NCBI RefSeq assembly: GCF_007595705.1 | Contig: NZ_NISY01000010.1 | Coordinates: 1 to 64,000 of the forward strand | Direction: 5' to 3' | Source: Streptomyces sp. SAJ15 | GTDB taxonomy: Bacteria; Actinomycetota; Actinomycetes; Streptomycetales; Streptomycetaceae | Length of the DNA: 64,000 nucleotides | Part shown: in pieces, positions 7,728 through 15,753 of the stretch | How the letters are laid out: every line of letters starts with the position of its first letter | How positions within the stretch are numbered: position 1 is the stretch's first letter | Made by a program: the position numbers and the translations under genes | The notes under the pieces: model-generated | Told to the model about the DNA's origin: nothing | Seen by the model: the letters and a program-made list of their open reading frames with translations, nothing else | The model's database searches: none

Positions 7728-8618
7728 ATGGGGGTGCCAGGACCCATGGTGCGGCGCATCAACGTCATCGGAGCCGGCAGCGTACGGCTCGCTGCCTGGG
7801 AGTTCACCGACCCGCCCAAACCGGCGGGCGGCGACCAAGCGGAGGCCCACCGCTCCGGAGTCCTGCTGTTGCACGGGCTCATGGGTCGCGCCTCGCACTG
7901 GGCGGAGACGGCCCGCTGGCTCGCCACCCGACATCGCGCGGTCGCCCTGGACCAGCGCGGCCATGGGCGCAGCGACAAGCCCGCTGACGGCCCGTATACG
8001 CGGGAGGCGTACGTGGCCGACGCCGAGTTCGCCGTGGAGCGGCTCGGCCTCGCCCCCGTCACCCTGATCGGCCACTCCATGGGCGCCCTCACCGCCTGGC
8101 AGCTCGCCGCCCGGCGCCCCGATCTCGTGCGGGCCCTGGTCATCGCCGACATGCGGGCCTCCGCCCTCGGCGCCGCGTCCCAGCGCGAGTGGGCGGACTG
8201 GTTCCGGTCCTGGCCGCTGCCGTTCGCCACGCTCGCCGACGTCCGCAGGTGGTTCGGGGAGGACGACCCCTGGCTGGAGCGTCCCAACGCGTCCCGGGGC
8301 GAGTTCTTCGCCGAGGTGATGACCGAGCGCGCCGACGGCTGGCGCCCCGTCTTCTCCCGCCGCCAGATGCTCACCTCGCGTGAGACCTGGGTGCATGACG
8401 CGCACTGGGAGGAGCTCGCCCTCGTCGAGTGCCCCACCCTGGTCATCCGCGGCCTGGACGGCGAGCTCGGGCGCGCCGAGGCCCAGGAGATGGTCCGCGT
8501 CCTCCCGCGCGGGCAGTACGCCGAGGTGCCGGACGCGGGCCATCTGCTCCACTACGACCAGCCGGAGGGCTGGCGCCGCGAGGTCGAGTCGTTCCTGGCG
8601 GCGGCGGTGCCGGCGTAG
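7728..8618 (+). CDS. Alpha/beta-fold hydrolase
   Basis: 296 residues from the ATG at 7728, which has GAGAGG just upstream; a longer frame has no ribosome-binding site. The motifs LLLHGLMGRASHW (oxyanion hole), LDQRGHGRSDKP, GHSMGALTAW (nucleophile Ser) and DAGHLLHY (catalytic His) give a complete alpha/beta-hydrolase catalytic set. No signal peptide is present, so it is cytosolic. The substrate is not predictable. It has its own promoter with a LexA-like box, which suggests induction during DNA damage. Confidence 0.85.
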   Translation: MGVPGPMVRRINVIGAGSVRLAAWEFTDPPKPAGGDQAEAHRSGVLLLHGLMGRASHWAETARWLATRHRAVALDQRGHGRSDKPADGPYTREAYVADAEFAVERLGLAPVTLIGHSMGALTAWQLAARRPDLVRALVIADMRASALGAASQREWADWFRSWPLPFATLADVRRWFGEDDPWLERPNASRGEFFAEVMTERADGWRPVFSRRQMLTSRETWVHDAHWEELALVECPTLVIRGLDGELGRAEAQEMVRVLPRGQYAEVPDAGHLLHYDQPEGWRREVESFLAAAVPA

Positions 8619-8835
8619 CGGCGGCGCGCCCGGCTTCCGGGCCCGGCGGTGTCTGACCCTGTGACAGCGGCGCCCCGCCGAACGCCCCCAGCACCCGCGG
8701 CGTGCGCCGCCACCTCCCCAGTGGTCCCTGTCCGTCGAACGGGTGACGTACTGTTCACTCCGCTGCCGTGCTGGCGGCGGTGTCGGTCGCCTCGCTGACG
8801 TGCGAGGCGTGTGCGAGGAAAGGGACAACGGGGCC

Positions 8836-9684
8836 ATGGGGGTTCGGGACAGACTGCGCGGTTTGGGCGATGCGGTGACCTCGGCGGCGACGACGGCGGG
8901 CAAGGACATCGTGAACCGCGCCAGCCAGGCCGGCCGCGGTGGCGCCACGGCCTCCGGCGACTGGGTGCACGGCGTTCTCGGTGCGCTGCCCGCTCCGGCG
9001 GCGCCCGCCGTCGAGCAGTGGGAGTTCTCGCTGGGCGCCCTGGTGTGCCGCCATCCGCGGGTGCCCGCCATCACCGCGAAGGCGCTGCGGTCGCTGGACG
9101 GCATCGGCGCGCTGCGCTTCGGCCCCGAGTCGGTGGGCTTCGACGGCGAGGACATCCCCTGGGACAAGGTGGTGCGGATCCAGCTGCACAACGCCTTCGC
9201 CGCCATGACCACCGACGCGCTGGACAACGAGGTCGACCGGGTCCGCGAGCTGCTGCCGCCGATCCCCGGCCGCAAGTGGGCGGTCACCAAGGTCGTCGAG
9301 GGTCTGGCCGCGGTCGTGCTGGCCTCCCTGGAGCAGGCCGCCGACGAGCGCCTGGACGCGGTCAACGTGGCCTGTGAGATCACCTACCGCGGCGGCATGC
9401 TCGGCCGGGAGAAGACGCTGCGCGCCAACCTCTTCACCACCGCGCTCCTGGCCCACCAGGCCGACGTCGCGTACAGCCTGGTGGTCACCGCCCAGGCCAA
9501 GGGCGTGCCGGTGCTGCCCGCAGACCCCGGCGCGCTCAGCGTGGAGATGGTCGAGCGGGTGCGCGCGCTGCGGGCGCGCACGGACACGGTGGCGGCCGAG
9601 CTCCAGGCGGAGCGAGAGGACGACGGACAGCCGGGCCCGTCGGCCCTGCCGGGCCAGCAGGGCCACCCGGGGCAGCCCGCCTGA
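8836..9684 (+). CDS. Conserved hypothetical protein, possible PH-like fold
   Basis: 282 residues from the ATG at 8836, with a purine-rich GAGGAAAGGGA element upstream. The short amphipathic N-terminus is followed by a central part (about residues 55-110, ALRFGPESVGFDGEDIPWDKVVRIQ) that resembles bacterial PH-like beta-rich domains. A helical segment and a Gly/Gln/Pro-rich tail follow. No membrane helix is evident. I cannot assign a function, and the PH-like suggestion is weak. Confidence 0.65.
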   Translation: MGVRDRLRGLGDAVTSAATTAGKDIVNRASQAGRGGATASGDWVHGVLGALPAPAAPAVEQWEFSLGALVCRHPRVPAITAKALRSLDGIGALRFGPESVGFDGEDIPWDKVVRIQLHNAFAAMTTDALDNEVDRVRELLPPIPGRKWAVTKVVEGLAAVVLASLEQAADERLDAVNVACEITYRGGMLGREKTLRANLFTTALLAHQADVAYSLVVTAQAKGVPVLPADPGALSVEMVERVRALRARTDTVAAELQAEREDDGQPGPSALPGQQGHPGQPA

Positions 9685-9752
9685 GCACGGTCCCCGACGG
9701 GGGCTGATGGGGCTGGTCGGCGGCGCCCGACCCGGTCGGCGGCGCCCGTGCG

Positions 9753-9812
9753 GATCGCCGTCCGAGTCGATCGGGCGGCGATCGGGGCCGGGCCGACCCG
9801 CCGGTCGGCCCG
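9753..9812. terminator. Two tandem hairpins after the hypothetical gene
   Basis: GATCGCCG/CGGCGATC arms (9753-9760 and 9776-9783) are followed at once by CGGGCCGACC-CGCC-GGTCGGCCCG (9789-9812). The second has perfect 10-bp arms with a 4-nt loop. They probably terminate transcription from the left. Confidence 0.55.
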
Positions 9813-10133
9813 ACCGTCGATCACGGCCCGGGTCACCGCCGATCTGCCCTCGACAGGTCCGGGCAGGTCCGGGCAGGTCCGGTCAGCCGGCGTCGCCGGA
9901 GCCGCGACCGGTGCGGACAGGCGGTCCAGGGCGGTCCAGGCGGACTCGGGCACGGTGGGTGGGCAACGGCCTCACCCGCCCTCCCGGAAAAGATCGATTC
10001 CGCATTCACCGGCGGCCTTCCGGCCCGATCTCGCTATTCGGCCTTCCGCGGTCTTCGTGTGAATGCGGAAGTCCGGTGATGCTAAGGTTTTCGATTGTGT
10101 GACCGATTGCATCTCGTATACGGGGGAGATTGC
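9813..10133. promoter_or_regulatory. Region upstream of the small secreted protein gene
   Basis: Contains short direct repeats (GGTCCGGGCA twice plus a partial copy near 9858, GGCGGTCCAG-type near 9920). An AT-richer segment around 10060-10130 is unusual for this genome and likely holds the promoter. Its base composition extends into the first codons of the next gene. Confidence 0.4.
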
Positions 10134-10490
10134 GTGAAAATTCAACACAAATTTTCGATAGTGGCGGTTTCGGTCGCGCTGAGCTTCGGTGGCGTGGTCG
10201 CGATGGCGCCCACCGCCTCCGCCGTCAACTCCTCGGCCTGCCGCTTCAATTCGCCGGATGTGAACGTCAAGGTCGACTCCACCGGGGCCCGACTGCGGAG
10301 TGGCCCGGGGAAGCGGTACGCCTCCAAGGGCGTGCTCACCAAGGGTGATTCCTTCCGCTACTGGTGCCGCACGGGTGGCATGAAGGACTACGACAAGAGC
10401 TGGTCCTACGGAAAGATCCTCAAGCGCACCAAGTCGGGGATCCCGGCGGGCACCCGCGGCTGGGTCTACAGCAGATACCTCGATATGTGA
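10134..10490 (+). CDS. Small secreted SH3-like protein
   Basis: 118 residues from a GTG preceded by GGGGGAG. The signal peptide is clear: a Lys-containing start, a hydrophobic core and ASA cleavage after residue 30. The mature ~88 residues hold two cysteines (CRFN and YWCR) that could form a disulfide. The segment GARLRSGPGKRYASKGVLTKGD through GWVYSRYL is typical of bacterial SH3 folds that bind cell wall. The first 15 codons are AT-rich compared with neighbouring genes. A cell-wall-binding or extracellular role is inferred; no catalytic domain is present. Confidence 0.8.
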   Translation: MKIQHKFSIVAVSVALSFGGVVAMAPTASAVNSSACRFNSPDVNVKVDSTGARLRSGPGKRYASKGVLTKGDSFRYWCRTGGMKDYDKSWSYGKILKRTKSGIPAGTRGWVYSRYLDM

Positions 10491-10607
10491 CCGCATATCG
10501 CGCGGCGAATGCCCGCCGGCGCCGGCCCGGTGAAACCGACTCACTTCTCCCACGGATACGAGCGGTTGGCGAAGTGCGGACTCACGGGCCGGCGGGGTTC
10601 GGTGTCG

Positions 10608-12263
10608 TCACCCCTTGGTGACGGCCGTCAGGATCTCCGGCAGGCGCGCCGCCGCCCGGGGCGCGGCCAGCCGCAGCCCCGCCTCAGCCACCCCGTAGCC
10701 GTACGCCACGCCCAGCGGCAGCACCGTCCACAGCCAGTCCTGGCCGCCCGCCTGGTGCAGCCAGACGGTCAGCGCGATCAGCGGCGCGCAGATCAGCACG
10801 CCCGCGACCATCCCGCCCAGGATGGAGAGGGTCGCGATGCCGCTCTGGCCGGGCGCGACGTTCTTGAAGCCGCTGTCCTGCGGGATGGTGTACGCGTAGT
10901 AGACGGAGGAGAAGGCTCCGGTGGCGATCAGCGCGCCCGTGAGTGCCAGGGTCAGCCCCAGCGCCTCCGGGAAGGCCGCCCAGTCCTGCGTCAGGGCCGC
11001 CGAGCCCAGCACCACCAGCGTCGCGTACGGCAGCGCCACCAGGCCCAGCGCCAGCGCCCGCCCGCGCAGCTCCAGATAGGCGTCACGCGGCGTGGCGATG
11101 GTCTGCGTGACCATCCAGAAGGCGGAGTGGTCCTGGCCGAACTGGTTGTACATCTGCAGGCCCATGAGCCCCGTCGCCCAGCACGCCGCGTAGACCGAGC
11201 CGGTGCCCTGGAGCACGGTGACCACCGGGACCAGGATGCCGACGCCCAGCCCCGACACCCAGCCCGCCTTGGACTTCGGGTCCCGCCAGGCGTAGCGCAG
11301 GGTGCGCAGCGCGGCGATGCCGGTGCGGTCCGCCGGCAGCAGCCCGGCCAGCCCGCCGGACGCCTCTCCGGCGCCCCGCCGGCCCGGCTCCGCCGCCTGG
11401 AGGGTGGCCGAGTCGGGCGAGCTCATCAGTCGGGTCAGGGAACCCGCCCACCACCACAGCAGCAGCATCAGCGTGGCGGCGGCCAGCGCGAGTTGGCCGA
11501 GGGCGGCCCCGTACGCACCCTCCCCGGCTCGCCACACCGCGTCGATCGCGGAGGCGGGCGGCACCCAGCGCAGCACCTCGGCGGCGGGCGTCAGACTCTC
11601 CAGGCCGTCCTCGCCGGAGAGCTTCTGCCAGCCCAGGTTCACGAATTGTGCGCCGATCGCGATGAACAGGCCGCTGAGCAGGGCGAGATCGCGTCCCTTG
11701 CGGCTGGTGAGCAGCCGTACGTTTGCGGTCGCCACGGCTCGCGCCAACGCGACGCAGACCAGCAGCACGAGCGGCACGGCGACGAGCCCGACGGCCACGG
11801 CCGCCCCGCCGTGCGCCACGCTGACCACCGAGCCGGCCGCCAACGTCAGCGTGAACAGCGGGCCGATGCCGATCAGCGAGGAGAGCAGCAGCGCCACCAC
11901 CAGCGGGCGCGGCCGCAGCGGAAGCATCACCAGCCGGGTGGGATCCAGCGTCTCGTCCCCGCTGGAGAAGAACAGCGGCATCACGGCCCAGCCGAGCGCC
12001 ATGAGCGCGGTGAGGCAGACCACCAGCGCCTCGGCGTGGTCCACGCCGCGCAGCAGGATCAGCCCCAGCAGTTGGAGGGCGGCGAAGAGCGCGGTGAAGA
12101 CGAGCGAGGAGATATACGCGGCGCGCCGGCCCGAGGACATGCGCAGGCCGTTGACCAGCAGGGACAGCTTGAGCCTGGCGAAGACCGGGATGGTGGTGCG
12201 GGCCGTGACCAGCCGGGCCCGGTCGGCCGCGCCCGGCGCGGGGGTCGGGGCGAGGGTGCTCAT
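10608..12263 (-). CDS. ABC transporter permease
   Basis: 551-residue integral membrane protein with about 12 hydrophobic segments (for example LVFTALFAALQLLGLILL and LVALPYATLVVLG). Its ATG overlaps the stop of the ATP-binding gene by ATGA (12260-12263), so the two are translationally coupled and should form one transporter. The architecture resembles ABC-2-type exporters. The substrate is unknown. Confidence 0.88.
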   Translation of the reverse strand: MSTLAPTPAPGAADRARLVTARTTIPVFARLKLSLLVNGLRMSSGRRAAYISSLVFTALFAALQLLGLILLRGVDHAEALVVCLTALMALGWAVMPLFFSSGDETLDPTRLVMLPLRPRPLVVALLLSSLIGIGPLFTLTLAAGSVVSVAHGGAAVAVGLVAVPLVLLVCVALARAVATANVRLLTSRKGRDLALLSGLFIAIGAQFVNLGWQKLSGEDGLESLTPAAEVLRWVPPASAIDAVWRAGEGAYGAALGQLALAAATLMLLLWWWAGSLTRLMSSPDSATLQAAEPGRRGAGEASGGLAGLLPADRTGIAALRTLRYAWRDPKSKAGWVSGLGVGILVPVVTVLQGTGSVYAACWATGLMGLQMYNQFGQDHSAFWMVTQTIATPRDAYLELRGRALALGLVALPYATLVVLGSAALTQDWAAFPEALGLTLALTGALIATGAFSSVYYAYTIPQDSGFKNVAPGQSGIATLSILGGMVAGVLICAPLIALTVWLHQAGGQDWLWTVLPLGVAYGYGVAEAGLRLAAPRAAARLPEILTAVTKG

Positions 12264-13060
12264 CGGGCGTCGCCGCCCAACCAGTCCAGGTCCTGCCCGG
12301 CGGCCTGGTCGCCCGCGCCCACCAGCTCCAGGAAGGCGTCCTGGAGGGTGGCGGCGTCACCCCGTACGACCTCCAGCGGGCCCTGGGCGCGGATGCGGCC
12401 GGTGGCCATCACCGCCACCCAGTCGCACAGCGACTCGACCAGCTCCATCACATGGCTGGAGAAGACGACGGTGGCGCCCGAGGCGGTGTAACGCTCCAGC
12501 ACCTTGCGGATGGTCTGCGCCGACACCGGGTCCACGCCCTCGAACGGCTCGTCCAGGAAGAGGACTTCGGGGTTGTGCAACAGGGCGGCGGCGAGCCCTA
12601 TCTTCTTCCGCATGCCGGTGGAGTAGTCGACGATCAGTTTGTGCTGCGAGCCCGTCAGGTCCATCACGTCCAGCAGCTGGGTGGCGCGCTTGTCCACCTC
12701 GTCGCCGGGCAGTCCGCGCAGCCGCCCCATATAGCCGAGCAGCTCCCGTCCGGAGAGCCGGTCGAACAGCCGCAGCCCCTCGGGCAGCACGCCGATGCGC
12801 GACTTCACCTCGACCGGGTCCTGCCACACGTCGTGGCCGACGATCTCGACGCTGCCGGAGTCGGGCCGCAACAGCCCGGTGACCATGGAGAGCGTGGTGG
12901 TCTTGCCCGCGCCGTTGGGGCCGACGAGGCCGATGAACTGGCCGGCGGGCAGCTCGAGATCGATGCCCGCGACGGCGACCTGTTCGCCGAATCGTTTCCA
13001 CAGCCCCGATATGCGGACGGCGGCCCGGCGGCCCGATGTCTCCTGCGTCTCCCGCGTCAT
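12260..13060 (-). CDS. ABC transporter ATP-binding protein
   Basis: 266 residues from the ATG at 13060; the longer frame reads through intergenic sequence. Walker A is GPNGAGKTT (about residue 49), the signature region is DYSTGMRKKIGLAAAL and Walker B is VLFLDEPFEG. The switch His is in SSHVMEL. It belongs to the exporter group with a short C-terminus and energises the downstream permease. Confidence 0.93.
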   Translation of the reverse strand: MTRETQETSGRRAAVRISGLWKRFGEQVAVAGIDLELPAGQFIGLVGPNGAGKTTTLSMVTGLLRPDSGSVEIVGHDVWQDPVEVKSRIGVLPEGLRLFDRLSGRELLGYMGRLRGLPGDEVDKRATQLLDVMDLTGSQHKLIVDYSTGMRKKIGLAAALLHNPEVLFLDEPFEGVDPVSAQTIRKVLERYTASGATVVFSSHVMELVESLCDWVAVMATGRIRAQGPLEVVRGDAATLQDAFLELVGAGDQAAGQDLDWLGGDAR

Positions 13061-13197
13061 GTGTGCTGAGCCCTTCGACGTGCGCGCGGGGGCTCCGGCG
13101 CGGGCCCCCGTCCGCAGCACACCATAAGGCCGGAGGGAGCATGCTGTCGGCGGGGGCGACGGCACCTCCCGGGGCGGCCTGCTGAGGTGACGGTAGC

Positions 13198-13863
13198 TCA
13201 GCGGCCGCGGGCCGCGGAGGCTTCCCTTCCGCAGGCGTACGCCAGGGCGCTGACCAGTTCCACCGCGTCCGGCAGCCAGCGGTTGGCGGCGGTGGGCTGA
13301 CGCGCCCACTGCACCGATCCGCGCGAGCCCACCCGGGTCGGCGGCGCCGCCACGTAGGCGCCCTCGCCGTGCGCCACCAGGTCGATCGAGGCCGGCGGCC
13401 AGCCCAGCTTGCGCACCAGGTCGGGGACCTTGGGGGCGGCGCCGGGCAGCACGAAGAAGAGCATCCGGCGGTCCGGAGTGGAGGTGATGGGCCCGAGCTC
13501 GACGTTCATCCGCTCCATCCGGGCCAGCGCCAGACAGCCGGCGCTCTCCGGCACGTCCAGCGCGTCGAAGGTGCGGCCGGTCGGCAACAGGATCGAGGCG
13601 CGCGGCGTCTTGCCCCACACCCGGCGGGCGGCCACGGCGCTGCCGGTGGCCTGGCTGGCCCAGTCCGGTCGGGAGGGGTGGGCGCCGGGGGCGGGACAGT
13701 CCAGGGACCCGCACGAGCAGCGCTCCATGCCCCCGTCGGCCTCCAGCCAGGTGCCGGGGAACACGTCCCAGTGCCGCTGCTCGGCATAGCGCACGGCGGC
13801 GTCCAGCATGCGCTCGCCGCGCTGCTTGGGGATCTGCGGAGTCTCTGTCACGGTCACGCCCAT
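13198..13863 (-). CDS. Primase/polymerase-domain (prim-pol N-terminal type) protein
   Basis: 221 residues from the ATG at 13863, which has GGAAGAGA upstream; an in-frame TTG at 13902 lacks a better signal. CSCGSLDCPAPGAHP followed by DWASQATG and ILLPTGRTFDALDVP matches the small stand-alone actinobacterial members of the bifunctional DNA primase/polymerase N-terminal family. The cysteine cluster may bind zinc. Stand-alone copies lack a helicase or C-terminal primase part, so enzymatic activity is uncertain. It is divergent from the XRE-TPR regulator. Confidence 0.75.
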   Translation of the reverse strand: MGVTVTETPQIPKQRGERMLDAAVRYAEQRHWDVFPGTWLEADGGMERCSCGSLDCPAPGAHPSRPDWASQATGSAVAARRVWGKTPRASILLPTGRTFDALDVPESAGCLALARMERMNVELGPITSTPDRRMLFFVLPGAAPKVPDLVRKLGWPPASIDLVAHGEGAYVAAPPTRVGSRGSVQWARQPTAANRWLPDAVELVSALAYACGREASAARGR

Positions 13864-14219
13864 GGTCTCTTCCACGTGTCTCTCAACTTTCGCCCGCCCC
13901 AAGGGTTACGGCTTTCCACCAGGTCAGGAGGGGAGCACCGACATGTCATGCGGGGCGCATGGATGCATGGGCGGGGGCGCGTGGCCGGGCGCGGCGCGGT
14001 GAGTGGGTAACCACCTTCAGTGACGGGGGCCGAAGCGCCGCCGACCGTACCGCAGACCCCGGGTGGACGCGGAGAAACCCGTCCGAAGCGCAAGCACGAC
14101 GCGGATGCACGTTGCGGGTGAATACGGGCAAGTCTTGCATTCCCCGTATATCCGCTGGGCATTGATCACCAGGGTACGCGTTCGTCGTGAACGCTTCAGC
14201 AGTCACAGGGGGTAGAGCC
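13864..14219. promoter_or_regulatory. Divergent intergenic region with a dyad
   Basis: 356 bp holding promoters for the prim-pol-type gene and the XRE-TPR regulator. ATACGGG (14122-14128) and CCCGTAT (14143-14149) form a perfect 7-bp dyad about 70 bp before the regulator start and may be its operator. No gene was found here. Confidence 0.4.
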
Positions 14220-15608
14220 ATGGCCGCTAGGCCGCTCGTGGCGCGACAACCGAACGAACGGTTGCAGGCGCTCATTCAGGAAGCCGGCTGCTCCAACGCC
14301 GGCCTGGCCCGCCGCGTGAACATGTGCGGCGCCGAGCACGGACTCGATCTGCGCTACGACAAGACGTCGGTCGCCCGCTGGCTGCGCGGCCAGCAGCCGC
14401 GGGGGCGGGCGCCGGGCATCATCGCCGAAGCCCTCGGCCGCAAGCTCGGGCGCACCGTCACCATCGACGAGATCGGCATGGCCAACGGCAAGAACCTCGC
14501 CTCGGGCGTGGGCATGCAGTTCTCGCCCACCGTCCTCGGCGCCATCGAGCAGGTCTGCGAGCTGTGGCGCAGCGACGTCGGCCGGCGCGACTTCCTGAGC
14601 GGTTCGACCGTCGCCGCCTCGGCGCTGGTGGAGCCCAGTCGGGACTGGCTGATCACCGGCCCGGACGCCCAGGTCGCGCGGACGGCCGGGGCGCGGGTGG
14701 GGGTCTCGGACGTGGCCGCGGTGCGGGCCACCACCGAGGCGATCGTGGAACTCGACCACCGTTACGGCAGCGGGCATGTGCGGCCGGTGGTCGTCCACTA
14801 TCTGAACAGTGTGGTCTCGGGTCTGCTGGCCGGCTCCTACCGGGAGTCGGTGGGGCGAGAACTCTTCGCGGCCGTCTCGCGGTTGACCGAGCTGGCCGGC
14901 TACATGGCCGTCGACACCGGCCAGCCGGGTCTCGCGCAGCGCTACTACATCCAGGCCCTGCGGCTGGCGCAGGCCGCCGGCGACCGTGGATACGGTGGAT
15001 ACGTGCTGGCCGCGAGCATGAGCCACCTCGCCGCCCAGTTGGGAAACCCGCGGGAGATCGCGCAGTTGGCGAAGGCCGCCCAGGAGGGCGCCCGCGGTCA
15101 GGTGCCGCCCCGCGCGGAGGCGATGTTCCACGCGGCGGAGGCCCGCGGGCACGCCCTGCTCGGCGACGCGCGCGCCTGCCAGCTGGCCAGCGGTCGCTCC
15201 ATGGACGCCCTGGAGCGTGCCGACGGCCGCCCCGACTCGGGCGACGAGCCGGCCTGGATCCGCCACTTCGACCACGCGTACCTCGCCGACGAACTGGCGC
15301 ACTGCCACCGCGACCTGGGCCAGGCCGAGCTCGCCCGGCGGCGCGCCCAGGAGTCGTTGGACGGCCACCCGGAGGGTCGGGTGCGACGCCGGGCCATCGG
15401 GCTGTTGTTGCTGGCCACGGCCCATGTGCAGCGGCGCGAGGTGGAGCAGGCGTGCCACACCGGCGCGCGCGCGGTGGACCTCCTCGGCCAACTGCGGTCC
15501 AACCGCGGGGCTGAGTACCTCGACGACTTCCAGCAGCGCCTGGAGCCCTATCGCGACGAGCCGTCGGTGCGTGAGTTCGGCGCCCGCCTGGAGGTGCAGG
15601 CGGCCTGA
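14220..15608 (+). CDS. XRE-like DNA-binding protein with TPR domain
   Basis: 462 residues from the ATG at 14220 behind AGGGGGT. The N-terminal ~85 residues (NERLQALIQEAGCSNAGLARRV to SVARWLRGQQP) form a helix-turn-helix of the type fused to TPR repeats in Streptomyces developmental regulators such as NsdA. A short RRDFL motif follows at about 130. Residues ~180-455 are alpha-helical repeats (AQRYYIQALRLAQAAGDRGY). A cytosolic transcription regulator responding through the TPR part is inferred. The specific target is unknown. Confidence 0.8.
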   Translation: MAARPLVARQPNERLQALIQEAGCSNAGLARRVNMCGAEHGLDLRYDKTSVARWLRGQQPRGRAPGIIAEALGRKLGRTVTIDEIGMANGKNLASGVGMQFSPTVLGAIEQVCELWRSDVGRRDFLSGSTVAASALVEPSRDWLITGPDAQVARTAGARVGVSDVAAVRATTEAIVELDHRYGSGHVRPVVVHYLNSVVSGLLAGSYRESVGRELFAAVSRLTELAGYMAVDTGQPGLAQRYYIQALRLAQAAGDRGYGGYVLAASMSHLAAQLGNPREIAQLAKAAQEGARGQVPPRAEAMFHAAEARGHALLGDARACQLASGRSMDALERADGRPDSGDEPAWIRHFDHAYLADELAHCHRDLGQAELARRRAQESLDGHPEGRVRRRAIGLLLLATAHVQRREVEQACHTGARAVDLLGQLRSNRGAEYLDDFQQRLEPYRDEPSVREFGARLEVQAA

Positions 15609-15753
15609 CCCCGGGACGAACGGGGGAGAAGGGAACGACCCCGGCGCCCTGCGCCGGGGGGCGCCCCCCGCGGGTGGGGGACGTGCCTGTCGCGCGGAGT
15701 GACCCGGTAGCGTGGCCCGTCGATTCCGTACCCGCACAGCCCTAGGAGTCCCG